From a virus: DNA of 52,777 bases. The position numbers and the translations under genes were made by a program. Position 1 is the first letter of the stretch. The number at the start of each line of letters is the position of its first letter. Below the pieces are notes generated by a model. The model ran no database searches and had not been told where the DNA came from. It was given only the letters and a program-made list of their open reading frames with translations. Positions 13,528 through 19,620 of the stretch are shown piece after piece. The stretch spans positions 1 through 52,777 of IMG/VR virus record IMGVR_UViG_3300021960_000095, one strand, 5' to 3'.

Positions 13528-14045
13528 TTCTTTTCCCATTTCTTTGCGTTACCCCAACAAAATTTGCTAGCGTTCCAATCTTTCCAAGTTAGTTTACTAT
13601 AAGTATCTTCGGCAAGCAAGGATGCCATTTGAATATTGTAATAAGGTACGAACTGAACACGACGAGCTGACAAACCCTCTTCATTAATATCTAAGAGTGA
13701 ACCGAAGTACGGTTGCCCGTACCTCAGTATTATCCACTCATCCCATTTGGGCATATTATGCTTTGCAGCTACCCAATCCCACGTGGATGGAATAAATTGC
13801 ATGACTCCCGAATCGTCTGCTGATTTTCTATAAGCAGATGATTTACCTCTGCTCTCACACCAACCAATTCTTAAAGCTGTATATAAATTTTCTTCGTCAA
13901 AGTGTTCTATGTATTCGGGTAAGTGTTGAACCATATTTGTTGGTATGTTATCTAAACATCCAGTAATTTCGTTTAAGTTAGTAGTAGAGAGCTGGGTATC
14001 CCCTTGTCCAAAACTGGCTATTAATAATATGCAACTTGTAATCAT
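13494..14045 (-). CDS. Secreted lytic transglycosylase (Rpf/SLT-like, 183 aa)
   Basis: The first ~14 residues (MITSCILLIASFGQ) are a hydrophobic signal segment. Residues 57-92 carry the lysozyme-like core: catalytic E64 in GWCESRG, then SGVMQFIPSTWDWVA (79-93), a hallmark of transglycosylases and resuscitation-promoting-factor-like muralytic enzymes of actinobacteria. It would cleave peptidoglycan glycan strands outside the membrane. It is - strand, away from the + strand lysis genes at 50-52 kb, and has its own strong promoter with a leaderless start. It may serve exolysis, superinfection control or wall remodelling rather than final lysis. Confidence 0.82.
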   Translation of the reverse strand: MITSCILLIASFGQGDTQLSTTNLNEITGCLDNIPTNMVQHLPEYIEHFDEENLYTALRIGWCESRGKSSAYRKSADDSGVMQFIPSTWDWVAAKHNMPKWDEWIILRYGQPYFGSLLDINEEGLSARRVQFVPYYNIQMASLLAEDTYSKLTWKDWNASKFCWGNAKKWEKKWRSEEYLYNY

Positions 14046-14051
14046 AGGGTT

Positions 14052-14081
14052 AATATAAGTGACCTATGGTCTTGTTGTCAA
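14052..14081 (-). promoter_or_regulatory. Strong leaderless promoter for the transglycosylase gene
   Basis: On the - strand TTGACA (14081-14076), an 18-nt spacer and TATATT (14057-14052), with 6 nt (aaccct) before ATG 14045. Both boxes are near consensus, the best promoter match in the window, and the start codon falls at the expected +1. It overlaps the stop of the upstream gene. Confidence 0.8.
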
Positions 14082-14326
14082 CTATTTAATTTTTTTTCAG
14101 CATCAGCTATAGCTAGAGATTTAGAATTACCTACTCCAAATGAAACTTGAGACATCCCAATCTTGCCTCTTTCATTCGTGTAGCTCTTAAATATCTGAGC
14201 TTCGAAGACTAACATATAATCGTTATAAGAAACGTTATAGGTATAGCCCTCTTTTTCAAACTGTTCGTTCAAAAAAGCTGGTGCATCATCTTGTCTAATG
14301 TCTACCATTACTCTTAATTCTAACAC
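14078..14326 (-). CDS. Hypothetical protein, possibly dsRBD-like (82 aa)
   Basis: First gene of the - strand cluster. The GTG at 14326 is one possible start; ATG at 14308 (MVDIRQDD) is an alternative, and no good ribosome site decides between them. The C-terminal half, SFGVGNSKSLAIADAEKKL, resembles the G-x-G-x-SKK-x-A...A...L helix of double-stranded-RNA-binding domains, preceded by two predicted strands. The resemblance is short, so this is only a suggestion. Confidence 0.6.
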   Translation of the reverse strand: MLELRVMVDIRQDDAPAFLNEQFEKEGYTYNVSYNDYMLVFEAQIFKSYTNERGKIGMSQVSFGVGNSKSLAIADAEKKLNS

Positions 14327-14446
14327 ACTTTGTTAGCTGAAATCACGAAATTCGTAAAAAAACACCAAAAAAAATAAAAAAAATTATTTAAGCCTATAAA
14401 CATTGGGGTTTATCTGTAGAAATCAATGAATTTAAGGTATCTCGAT
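14327..14446. promoter_or_regulatory. Divergent regulatory region with inverted repeats
   Basis: AT-rich gap between the divergent clusters. It holds ACGAA-a-TTCGT (14345-14355), long A tracts on the + strand (14356-14386), and ATAAAC (14396-14401) with GTTTAT (14408-14413). The two inverted repeats resemble operators or short hairpins and flank the poly-A tract, which would be intrinsically bent. The strong + strand promoter starts at 14447. No clear promoter for the gene at 14326 was found. Confidence 0.5.
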
Positions 14447-14475
14447 TTGACAAGAAACAGTACGTCATCTATATT
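14447..14475 (+). promoter_or_regulatory. Strong promoter of the + strand regulatory block
   Basis: Consensus TTGACA (14447-14452), 17-nt spacer, TATATT (14470-14475). ACGTCATCTATATTA (14462-14476) matches the promoter at 3005-3019 with one mismatch. It lies within an upstream extension of the following frame, which argues that the real start of that gene is ATG 14507, not 14426. Confidence 0.85.
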
Positions 14476-14480
14476 AGAGA

Positions 14481-14510
14481 ATGACTATAAAACAAAAGGA
14501 GATGTTATGA
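14481..14510 (+). CDS. Possible leaderless 9-codon mini-cistron
   Basis: ATG 14481 lies 5 nt after the -10 box, near the expected +1, and reads nine codons to TGA at 14508-14510. That stop overlaps the next gene's ATG (14507-14509) as ATGA. Ribosomes starting at the 5' end could thus be delivered to the next start. It may be chance; the downstream gene also has its own AAAGGAG. Confidence 0.25.
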   Translation: MTIKQKEML

Positions 14511-14767
14511 CTACAGAAAAACTCGAAATCGAGTATCACGTGCTAAAAGATTCAGTTGCTAAACAGCAAAACTGGCCTTATAGCCCACTTCAAACAGAAC
14601 TAATAGATGAGGGTGTTGTCTATGTTGATAAAAAAGCTCAGCAAGACATCGTTACCATTACAGAATGGGTACATAACGAAACTCGAATCTACAACAAAAA
14701 AAATACCGACGAATCTATCACTTTCAGAGTAAGACTTGGTTCTTACTTTGATGGCGAAGAAGAATAA
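14507..14767 (+). CDS. Hypothetical protein (86 aa)
   Basis: ATG 14507 follows AAAGGAG (14496-14502) and lies downstream of the promoter at 14447-14475. The 86-residue protein is acidic at its C-terminus (YFDGEEE) and mixed alpha/beta. It contains no motif I recognise. It is the first gene after a consensus promoter, so it is likely well expressed, perhaps early. The next gene follows after 14 bases with another AAAAGGAG. Confidence 0.7.
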   Translation: MTTEKLEIEYHVLKDSVAKQQNWPYSPLQTELIDEGVVYVDKKAQQDIVTITEWVHNETRIYNKKNTDESITFRVRLGSYFDGEEE

Positions 14768-14781
14768 AAGGAGATAACAAT

Positions 14782-15387
14782 ATGAATAAAAAAATATGGA
14801 ATAATGGAGATAGTCCACAATCTGTAGTAGCAAGCAGATTTGCTGAGAACGAACTCGAAGATTTAAAGGCTGTAGAAAGAAAAGACATTTCTGACTACTC
14901 CGTAAATCAATTAAAAAGGAATCTTATTGATATCAAGTCTTACGGACTTTGGTCTCAAGATATTCCCGAAGTAAAAGACCTTGCGATAGGTGATACATTT
15001 GAAGTACCTCACTTCACATTTACACCTTATCGTCGAAGTAGAGGTGATTACAATGTTTGTAATGCTGTGTTCAAAGTTTTGGACAAGAAAACTATAAGCA
15101 AAGTAACAGAAGTGTTAAACGCTGACGGCACTAAGTTCGGAAAGCGTAAAACTAAGACTTCTTATGTTTTACTTGAGTGTGACCAAGATAGAGACCAAGG
15201 TCCCGACAATTGGTTTGAGATATGTTCTGACTTCTCTGCACGCAGAGACGGTGGAGGTTATTATTTCCCACTCAAGAAAAAGAAACAGCAATGGGTTTCT
15301 CAAAAACAGATACTTATGATGTTTCTGAAAGATGGAGGACTTTGTCCTCTAAAAAGACGCGGACAAGATTGCAGATACTGCAACTAA
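14782..15387 (+). CDS. Hypothetical protein with C-terminal Cys motif (201 aa)
   Basis: A 201-residue protein starting at ATG 14782 after AAAAGGAG. Its C-terminus has three clustered cysteines (GGLCPLKRR, then CRYC), suggesting a metal site, together with a Lys-rich stretch (LKKKKQQ) consistent with nucleic-acid binding. An internal strand-rich section (FEVPHFTFTPYRRSRGD) precedes it. Family unknown. It is followed by a hairpin. Confidence 0.7.
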   Translation: MNKKIWNNGDSPQSVVASRFAENELEDLKAVERKDISDYSVNQLKRNLIDIKSYGLWSQDIPEVKDLAIGDTFEVPHFTFTPYRRSRGDYNVCNAVFKVLDKKTISKVTEVLNADGTKFGKRKTKTSYVLLECDQDRDQGPDNWFEICSDFSARRDGGGYYFPLKKKKQQWVSQKQILMMFLKDGGLCPLKRRGQDCRYCN

Positions 15388-15413
15388 TTCGTTTCATATA
15401 AATCTTATGGCTA

Positions 15414-15436
15414 GCGGAGTTGACAAACTCCGCTTT
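15414..15436 (+). terminator. Terminator-like hairpin
   Basis: GCGGAGTT (15414-15421) pairs perfectly with AACTCCGC (15426-15433) around a GACA loop, followed by TTTG. The T stretch is short, so termination may be partial. The TTGACA created by the stem and loop could also be read as a -35 for the next gene, with TAAGGT 17 nt on, but this is weak. Confidence 0.55.
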
Positions 15437-15472
15437 GTCATATAAGGTAGAAGTATTACTGGGAGGTAAGAA

Positions 15473-16219
15473 ATGGCAAGAGACTACACCTTTGATGTCA
15501 AAGGTTTAATTAAAGAGATAGAGTATAAGCCTTGGGCAGATAACGTCTCTTTAGGAGAAAAATACGGAATATCTAGAGAAAGAGTTAGGCAAATCAGAAT
15601 ACAAAATGATTTACCAACTTCTATAGATGCAAAAAAACAATGGATGCTTGATAACTTCAATCTCTTTATTGATGGAGCTAGGAATGGTAAAACAGTTACT
15701 AATCCAAGATTCGTAAAACAATTTCCAATGAGTTCAAAACTTATGAAAATAGTTTTAGATGAAAATCCAACTCTTAAGAACTTGTACGAGTCAGCATTAG
15801 AAGATTGGGCAGATAGAATGGCTAATCCAACACATAAAACTTGTTTGATTTGTAAACAGAATAAGCCTATCAATGACTACTATACTTCTAAATCAGCTCG
15901 AACAAGAGATGGCTTCGACAGAAAGTGTAAAGAATGTAATGTTCGTGCCGTAAGTAAATATTACGAGTTACGAAAAGACAAACCTAAAACTACACCAACT
16001 GAAAAGTATTGTTCTGCAGTTCCCGAACTTGGAAAGTTACCAGCTTCTGAATTCAGAATAATGACTTCAGCCAATACTGGACTACAACCACAATGTACTC
16101 CATATCAAGACTTCTTCGTTAAGTTTAGAAAAGAACACGAAGTAGACGATGCAAGAGAATTAGCAAGAAGAGCAACTATGGCCTATTATAGAAATTTTGG
16201 TTCGGTCACTGCAAATTAA
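15473..16219 (+). CDS. Putative DNA-binding regulator: sigma-4.2-like HTH plus zinc finger (248 aa)
   Basis: GGGAGG precedes ATG 15473. Residues 26-42 (SLGEKYGISRERVRQIR) match the helix-turn-helix of sigma factor region 4.2, including the characteristic SRERVRQI. Residues 124-155 form a zinc site, C124-x2-C127 and C152-x2-C155, with DGF between, as in phage zinc-finger or HNH-like proteins, though no catalytic HNH histidines are visible. It lacks sigma regions 2 and 3, so it is not a complete sigma factor. It may control middle or late transcription. Confidence 0.7.
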   Translation: MARDYTFDVKGLIKEIEYKPWADNVSLGEKYGISRERVRQIRIQNDLPTSIDAKKQWMLDNFNLFIDGARNGKTVTNPRFVKQFPMSSKLMKIVLDENPTLKNLYESALEDWADRMANPTHKTCLICKQNKPINDYYTSKSARTRDGFDRKCKECNVRAVSKYYELRKDKPKTTPTEKYCSAVPELGKLPASEFRIMTSANTGLQPQCTPYQDFFVKFRKEHEVDDARELARRATMAYYRNFGSVTAN

Positions 16220-16223
16220 AATG

Positions 16224-16232
16224 TGATATACT
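16224..16232 (+). promoter_or_regulatory. Extended -10 promoter (TGaTATACT)
   Basis: TGATATACT (16224-16232) fits an extended -10 box, and a second TGNTATACT occurs at 45210-45218. No good -35 is visible. A terminator lies about 30 nt downstream, so a transcript from here would be a short RNA of roughly 50 nt unless it reads through. Confidence 0.5.
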
Positions 16233-16257
16233 GGAAGTTCATCTTGTCTATGTCGAG

Positions 16258-16288
16258 ACCGACCCTCGTGGTCGGTTTTGGCTTTTTT
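16258..16288 (+). terminator. Rho-independent terminator
   Basis: ACCGACC (16258-16264) pairs with GGTCGGT (16270-16276) with a 5-nt loop, followed by TTTGGC and TTTTTT (16283-16288). It ends the regulatory block that contains the gene at 15473 and separates it from the tail operon. Confidence 0.85.
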
Positions 16289-16296
16289 GGGACTGC

Positions 16297-16302
16297 TAGA
16301 AT
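16297..16302 (+). promoter_or_regulatory. -10 box of a leaderless tail-operon transcript
   Basis: TAGAAT (16297-16302) ends exactly 6 nt before the GTG at 16309, and no Shine-Dalgarno sequence is present. No strong -35 is visible. It follows directly after the terminator, as expected for the start of a new operon. Confidence 0.55.
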
Positions 16303-16308
16303 AAGTAT

Positions 16309-16650
16309 GTGCCAAAGATATCAACATCATTATTAAACGAAAGCGTCACTATCCAGCGATTGACTGGTTCATCTGTTGACGACCGAGGACTTAGCACAGC
16401 TACATTTGCTGATACATCAACAGTACAAGCAAGAATAATTAGAAACAACTCCGTATCAGAAACTAGAACTGGTTTTGCTATATCAAGCAATACAGAATTC
16501 GCAGTAATTGTACAAGGAGATGTGGATGTTACTGTAAAAGACAGAATCAAAATAGGAAGTGATTACTACGAGATTGAATCTGTTAATGATACAAAAGATA
16601 GATTTGGAAATACTTTTTACACAGAAATAAGAATAAGTAGCGGGTTCTAA
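16309..16650 (+). CDS. Head-tail joining / head closure protein (113 aa)
   Basis: A 113-residue beta-rich protein with the layout of Phage_H_T_join/SPP1 gp16-type stoppers: ESVTIQRL near the start, a central strand region, then VTVKDRIKIGSDYYEIESV and a closing strand EIRISSGF. It would seal the connector below the adaptor. GTG start, probably leaderless. The ATG of the next gene overlaps its stop (TAATG). Confidence 0.82.
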   Translation: MPKISTSLLNESVTIQRLTGSSVDDRGLSTATFADTSTVQARIIRNNSVSETRTGFAISSNTEFAVIVQGDVDVTVKDRIKIGSDYYEIESVNDTKDRFGNTFYTEIRISSGF

Positions 16651-17612
16651 TGGCAGTAGATAAATTATTTGGCGTAGTTATAAAAGCAATAGGTGAAAGA
16701 AGATTACCTATGCGTAGATTTACTGGTGGTGATGGAAATATTCCTCGTTATACAAATGTACCTAGGAATGTAAATGAGATGTCAAAACTAAGAAGTTCTC
16801 TTTATACTTTCTCTGTTGCTGCTGGTGACATTCAATCTATGGTGCCAGGCAAGTTTTTGCCTAATCTTCGTAATAACTCTCTTACACTAGCAAGAGGTCT
16901 TGGTGATATAAATGCTATAAACAAAACTGTTCAAAAGCTAGCTGGGAATGGTGCTGGTGGAGGAGCTGTAGGAGAAAGGTTCTTTAGACGTATGACTGGT
17001 AGAGCAGCAGGTTCTGTTGTTAGAAAAATACCAGGCGATAACCCAGCTTCACGTTTACTCCGTTCAAGAATGGGTGCTGAATTCCAAAGACAACAAAACA
17101 AATTATTTAAACAAGGTTCTAAAGCTGTACAAGTTACAGGTAAAGGAAGAATAAATGCAGGAGTAGGAAATAAATACTTATCAGATAGATATGAAGCTTT
17201 CTTATTCAAGTTCGCTCAAGACTTTGTTACCTCTGTACAGAAATATGTACCAATCGATACTGGTGCATTAATTAAATCTGTTCAAGTAAGCAATAGAAGC
17301 GTTGGTAATAACGAAAACGAAGTTGCAGTAACAATGGGTGACAATAGTAATGTTTACTATGCCCCAGCTGTTGAGTTCGGTCGTGGTGCTGGACTAGCTG
17401 GAAGACAGCCTACTGGAATCAAAAACACTTCTGCTCCTCCATCAAGATTTGAAAACTACAAAGGTTATCAGCCTACAAGAGCTCCTTTGCGTAAAGGTGC
17501 TATCGCTGTAACAAACAAATACAAAGGACTTCTTAAAGAGTCAAGTGGAAGTATTACAACAGATAAAATACCAGCATTTATGAGAAAGAGTATAAAAGGA
17601 ATATTTGGATAA
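16650..17612 (+). CDS. HK97 gp10-like head-tail/tail completion protein, extended (320 aa)
   Basis: The C-terminal half carries the HK97_gp10-like signature: YVPIDTGALIKSVQV (about residues 197-211), VAVTMG, and YYAPAVEFG (about 232-240). It works at the head-tail interface or in tail completion. The family is usually about 120-150 residues; here an N-terminal ~180-residue extension rich in Gly and Arg (RFTGGDGNIP, GNGAGGGAVGERF) is added. Flanking genes agree with the role. Confidence 0.8.
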   Translation: MAVDKLFGVVIKAIGERRLPMRRFTGGDGNIPRYTNVPRNVNEMSKLRSSLYTFSVAAGDIQSMVPGKFLPNLRNNSLTLARGLGDINAINKTVQKLAGNGAGGGAVGERFFRRMTGRAAGSVVRKIPGDNPASRLLRSRMGAEFQRQQNKLFKQGSKAVQVTGKGRINAGVGNKYLSDRYEAFLFKFAQDFVTSVQKYVPIDTGALIKSVQVSNRSVGNNENEVAVTMGDNSNVYYAPAVEFGRGAGLAGRQPTGIKNTSAPPSRFENYKGYQPTRAPLRKGAIAVTNKYKGLLKESSGSITTDKIPAFMRKSIKGIFG

Positions 17613-18061
17613 TGGCACAACTATTACCAGACGCAGAAATATTAGCTAGGACTTGGGCCTTAAGTAAAACATCAATTACTGATATTGTTGACCAAAAAGT
17701 AGCTACAAGATTACCTCAAGATGCAGAAATGCCTTTCTTAGTTATAACAAGAATAGGTGGAACTCCTCTTACAGGAGAAGCATTAATTGACGAAGCTGTA
17801 TTGCAATTAGATTGTTATGCAGGTAAATACGCTACAAATGACACAAAAGGTCAACCCGATTATGCAACAGCGTATAATTTAGCATCAGCTTGTTACACAG
17901 AGGCTTTTGACCAATCCCCAGAAATACTAACTTCTTCTGGTGGTGTGAGTGGTAAGTTAGCAGGATTTACTATTCAAAATGGTCCACAGAGGATTGACGA
18001 GCCAACGCTCGGATTAGCACGCTATACTATAGATATAGTAATGATTTACGGAGCTAAATAA
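17612..18061 (+). CDS. Tail terminator protein (149 aa)
   Basis: A 149-residue protein with a helical start, the segment MPFLVITRIGGTP (about residues 44-56), LQLDCYAG and a closing beta strand ARYTIDIVMIYGA. This fits minor tail or tail-terminator proteins (gpU/DUF3168-like), which cap the growing tail tube. It lies between the gp10-like gene and the major tail protein, as in many siphoviruses. One-base overlaps join it to both neighbours. Confidence 0.72.
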   Translation: MAQLLPDAEILARTWALSKTSITDIVDQKVATRLPQDAEMPFLVITRIGGTPLTGEALIDEAVLQLDCYAGKYATNDTKGQPDYATAYNLASACYTEAFDQSPEILTSSGGVSGKLAGFTIQNGPQRIDEPTLGLARYTIDIVMIYGAK

Positions 18062-18351
18062 TGAAGAAAGTTAAAGTAAATCCAATACTTAAAAGAAGTG
18101 TTGGGCAAGTCCGAGACGAGAAACTTAACTGTTATTTCAGTCACGATGAGTGGTGTGATGTTACAGAAGAGGATTGGAAACGTCTTAAAGAGGCTACGTT
18201 CAAACACGGAGACCTACGGGTTTCATTGTATGTAGCCGATGGTGAGGCAGCCTTTGGAAATGTTGATATGCTTGAAAAAGCTAAAACAGCAGAGCCAGTT
18301 ATCGAGGAAGAACCTTTTTGGGAAGAGGACGAAGTACAAGAAGAAGAGTGA
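18061..18351 (+). CDS. Small acidic-tailed protein (96 aa), unknown
   Basis: A 96-residue protein overlapping the previous stop. The N-terminal 75 residues look folded; the last 15 are almost all Glu/Asp with two Trp/Phe. It resembles small proteins sometimes encoded just before the major tail protein, but I do not recognise a family. CGT, CGG and AGA arginine codons are mixed. Confidence 0.6.
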   Translation: MKKVKVNPILKRSVGQVRDEKLNCYFSHDEWCDVTEEDWKRLKEATFKHGDLRVSLYVADGEAAFGNVDMLEKAKTAEPVIEEEPFWEEDEVQEEE

Positions 18352-18384
18352 CAAACTCTTCCAATTTAAAGTAGGAGATTAGTA

Positions 18385-18972
18385 ATGGCTAAAAGTATTA
18401 GTGAGGTAATGCTCGGAACTGGTGTTTTGTACGTAGGTGCAGAAGCAGTATCATTCCCAGCAGACCCAACAGCTACACCTAGCGGTTCTGACTGGGACGA
18501 CATTGGTTACTCTGAAAATGGTTGGACTCTTGACTATGACAAAACTTTCGAAGATGTTATGGTTGCAGAGGAAATTGACCCAATTTTCACAATCAAGACT
18601 GCTCAAGAAGTAAGAATCAGCGGTGAGCTTGCTCAAGTTTCATTAGCAAACTTGAACGAAGCAATGGGCGGTGCGTCTGGAAACATAACAACTTCAGACC
18701 CAGGTGCTGGATTCAGTACCTTGACACCCCCAAGCACAGACTCTTTCGTAGAAAAGTCTTTGCTATTGAGAGTTGATGCACCAGATTCAACTCTTGGTGG
18801 AACACTTAAAAAGAGAGATATCCAAGTTCCTCGTGCAGTGAACGTTGGAGCTTTCTCAATGACACACGCAAAAGCACCTCAAAAAGTGCTCGTTGCTGTT
18901 GAATATAAGTTGTTGAAACCAGGTTCTGGAGCTCAATTCACAGAGTTATTTAAGATAATCGACGAAGTTTAG
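18385..18972 (+). CDS. Major tail protein (195 aa)
   Basis: A 195-residue beta-rich protein: GTGVLYVGAEAVSFP at the start, DDIGYSENGWTLDYD, a central strand pair with VRISGELAQ, then VPRAVNVGAFS and a final VAVEYKLLKPGSGAQFTELF. This is the typical layout of siphovirus tail-tube subunits. Its location two genes before the tape measure, directly before the frameshifted chaperones, is diagnostic. TAGGAGA precedes the ATG. Confidence 0.85.
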   Translation: MAKSISEVMLGTGVLYVGAEAVSFPADPTATPSGSDWDDIGYSENGWTLDYDKTFEDVMVAEEIDPIFTIKTAQEVRISGELAQVSLANLNEAMGGASGNITTSDPGAGFSTLTPPSTDSFVEKSLLLRVDAPDSTLGGTLKKRDIQVPRAVNVGAFSMTHAKAPQKVLVAVEYKLLKPGSGAQFTELFKIIDEV

Positions 18973-18993
18973 TCGATAGATTAGGAGGGCGTA

Positions 18994-19329
18994 ATGCCAA
19001 CGATTGATTTTGACGAAGCAATCAAAGAGAATGAGAATGAGCCTTTGTTGATTAAATTGAATGAGAGAGAATATAAATTGTCTCCACAATTACCAGCAAA
19101 GGTGGTTCTCACACAAATCGCTCTAATGGACGAAAGCGGGAATCTCGGAAATAACGATATTCCAACTTGGTTAGGTGCATTAGTGGGCGAAGAGAACCTA
19201 GCACAAATGCTGGATGACGGAGCCACTTGGGAACAATTAGAAGAAGTTACAATGCAACTTCTTAAGTTTTATAAAATTATTCCCGAAGAACAAGAAATAG
19301 AGACGGGACAAGACGACGCCCCAAAATAA
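18994..19329 (+). CDS. Tail assembly chaperone, short form (gpG-like, 111 aa)
   Basis: A 111-residue acidic, helical protein. AGGAGGGCG precedes ATG 18994. The frame ends in TAA at 19327-19329, directly after the slippery heptamer CCCAAAA. The product is the gpG-like form that coats the tape measure during tail assembly; a minority of ribosomes would make the longer form by a -1 shift. Confidence 0.85.
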   Translation: MPTIDFDEAIKENENEPLLIKLNEREYKLSPQLPAKVVLTQIALMDESGNLGNNDIPTWLGALVGEENLAQMLDDGATWEQLEEVTMQLLKFYKIIPEEQEIETGQDDAPK

Positions 19330-19619
19330 GACTGTCTCTCAACGACTTAGTGGATAGTTGGGGGGCTATAGAATCTGACTTTCAAAGATTCTACAAAGTA
19401 GACAATCCACTCCAAATTTCTTGGCGAAGATTCAACATTCTGTTATTCAACCTTATCTCACAAGAGTCAGCTTTCTTTGCTCCTTTCATCAAAGAAGCAC
19501 AAGAAGAAGCTGAGCAACAAGCTGAATGGGAAAAGTATAAGCGTGGAGATAGAGCAAACATTCCAAGAGAAGCAGTACCTCTTGACCAAGCTTTAGGGGA
19601 AATAGGAATAGGAAAGTAA
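18994..19619 (+). CDS. Tail assembly chaperone, -1 frameshift product (gpGT-like, about 208 aa)
   Basis: Slipping at 19320-19326 moves ribosomes from AAA to ATA (19326-19328) and continues through the -1 frame to TAA at 19619, adding 97 residues (IRLSLNDLVDSW...) to the 111-residue form. The added part is helical (DFQRFYKVDNPLQISWRRF) with a Glu/Gln-rich middle, as in gpT extensions that recruit the tail-tube subunit. The GTG at 19350 has no ribosome site, supporting frameshifting over separate initiation. Confidence 0.85.
19320..19366 (+). promoter_or_regulatory. Programmed -1 ribosomal frameshift site with stimulatory hairpin
   Basis: Slippery heptamer C-CCA-AAA at 19320-19326 is in the correct phase and is followed at once by the 0-frame stop. 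After 7 nt, GTCTCTCAAC (19334-19343) can pair with GTTGGGGGGC (19357-19366) in a 10-bp helix with three G-U pairs and a 13-nt loop. Heptamer, spacer and stem match classic -1 frameshift signals. Confidence 0.88.
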
Positions 19620-19620
19620 T

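Noticed and set aside
14426-14506. Upstream ATG for the gene at 14507
   Set aside because: The extension contains a consensus promoter (TTGACA-17-TATATT), and AAAGGAG stands before ATG 14507.
15420-15449. Promoter TTGACA-17-TAAGGT before the gene at 15473
   Set aside because: The TTGACA is part of a perfect hairpin stem and loop, and the -10 box is poor; kept only as a remark under the terminator.
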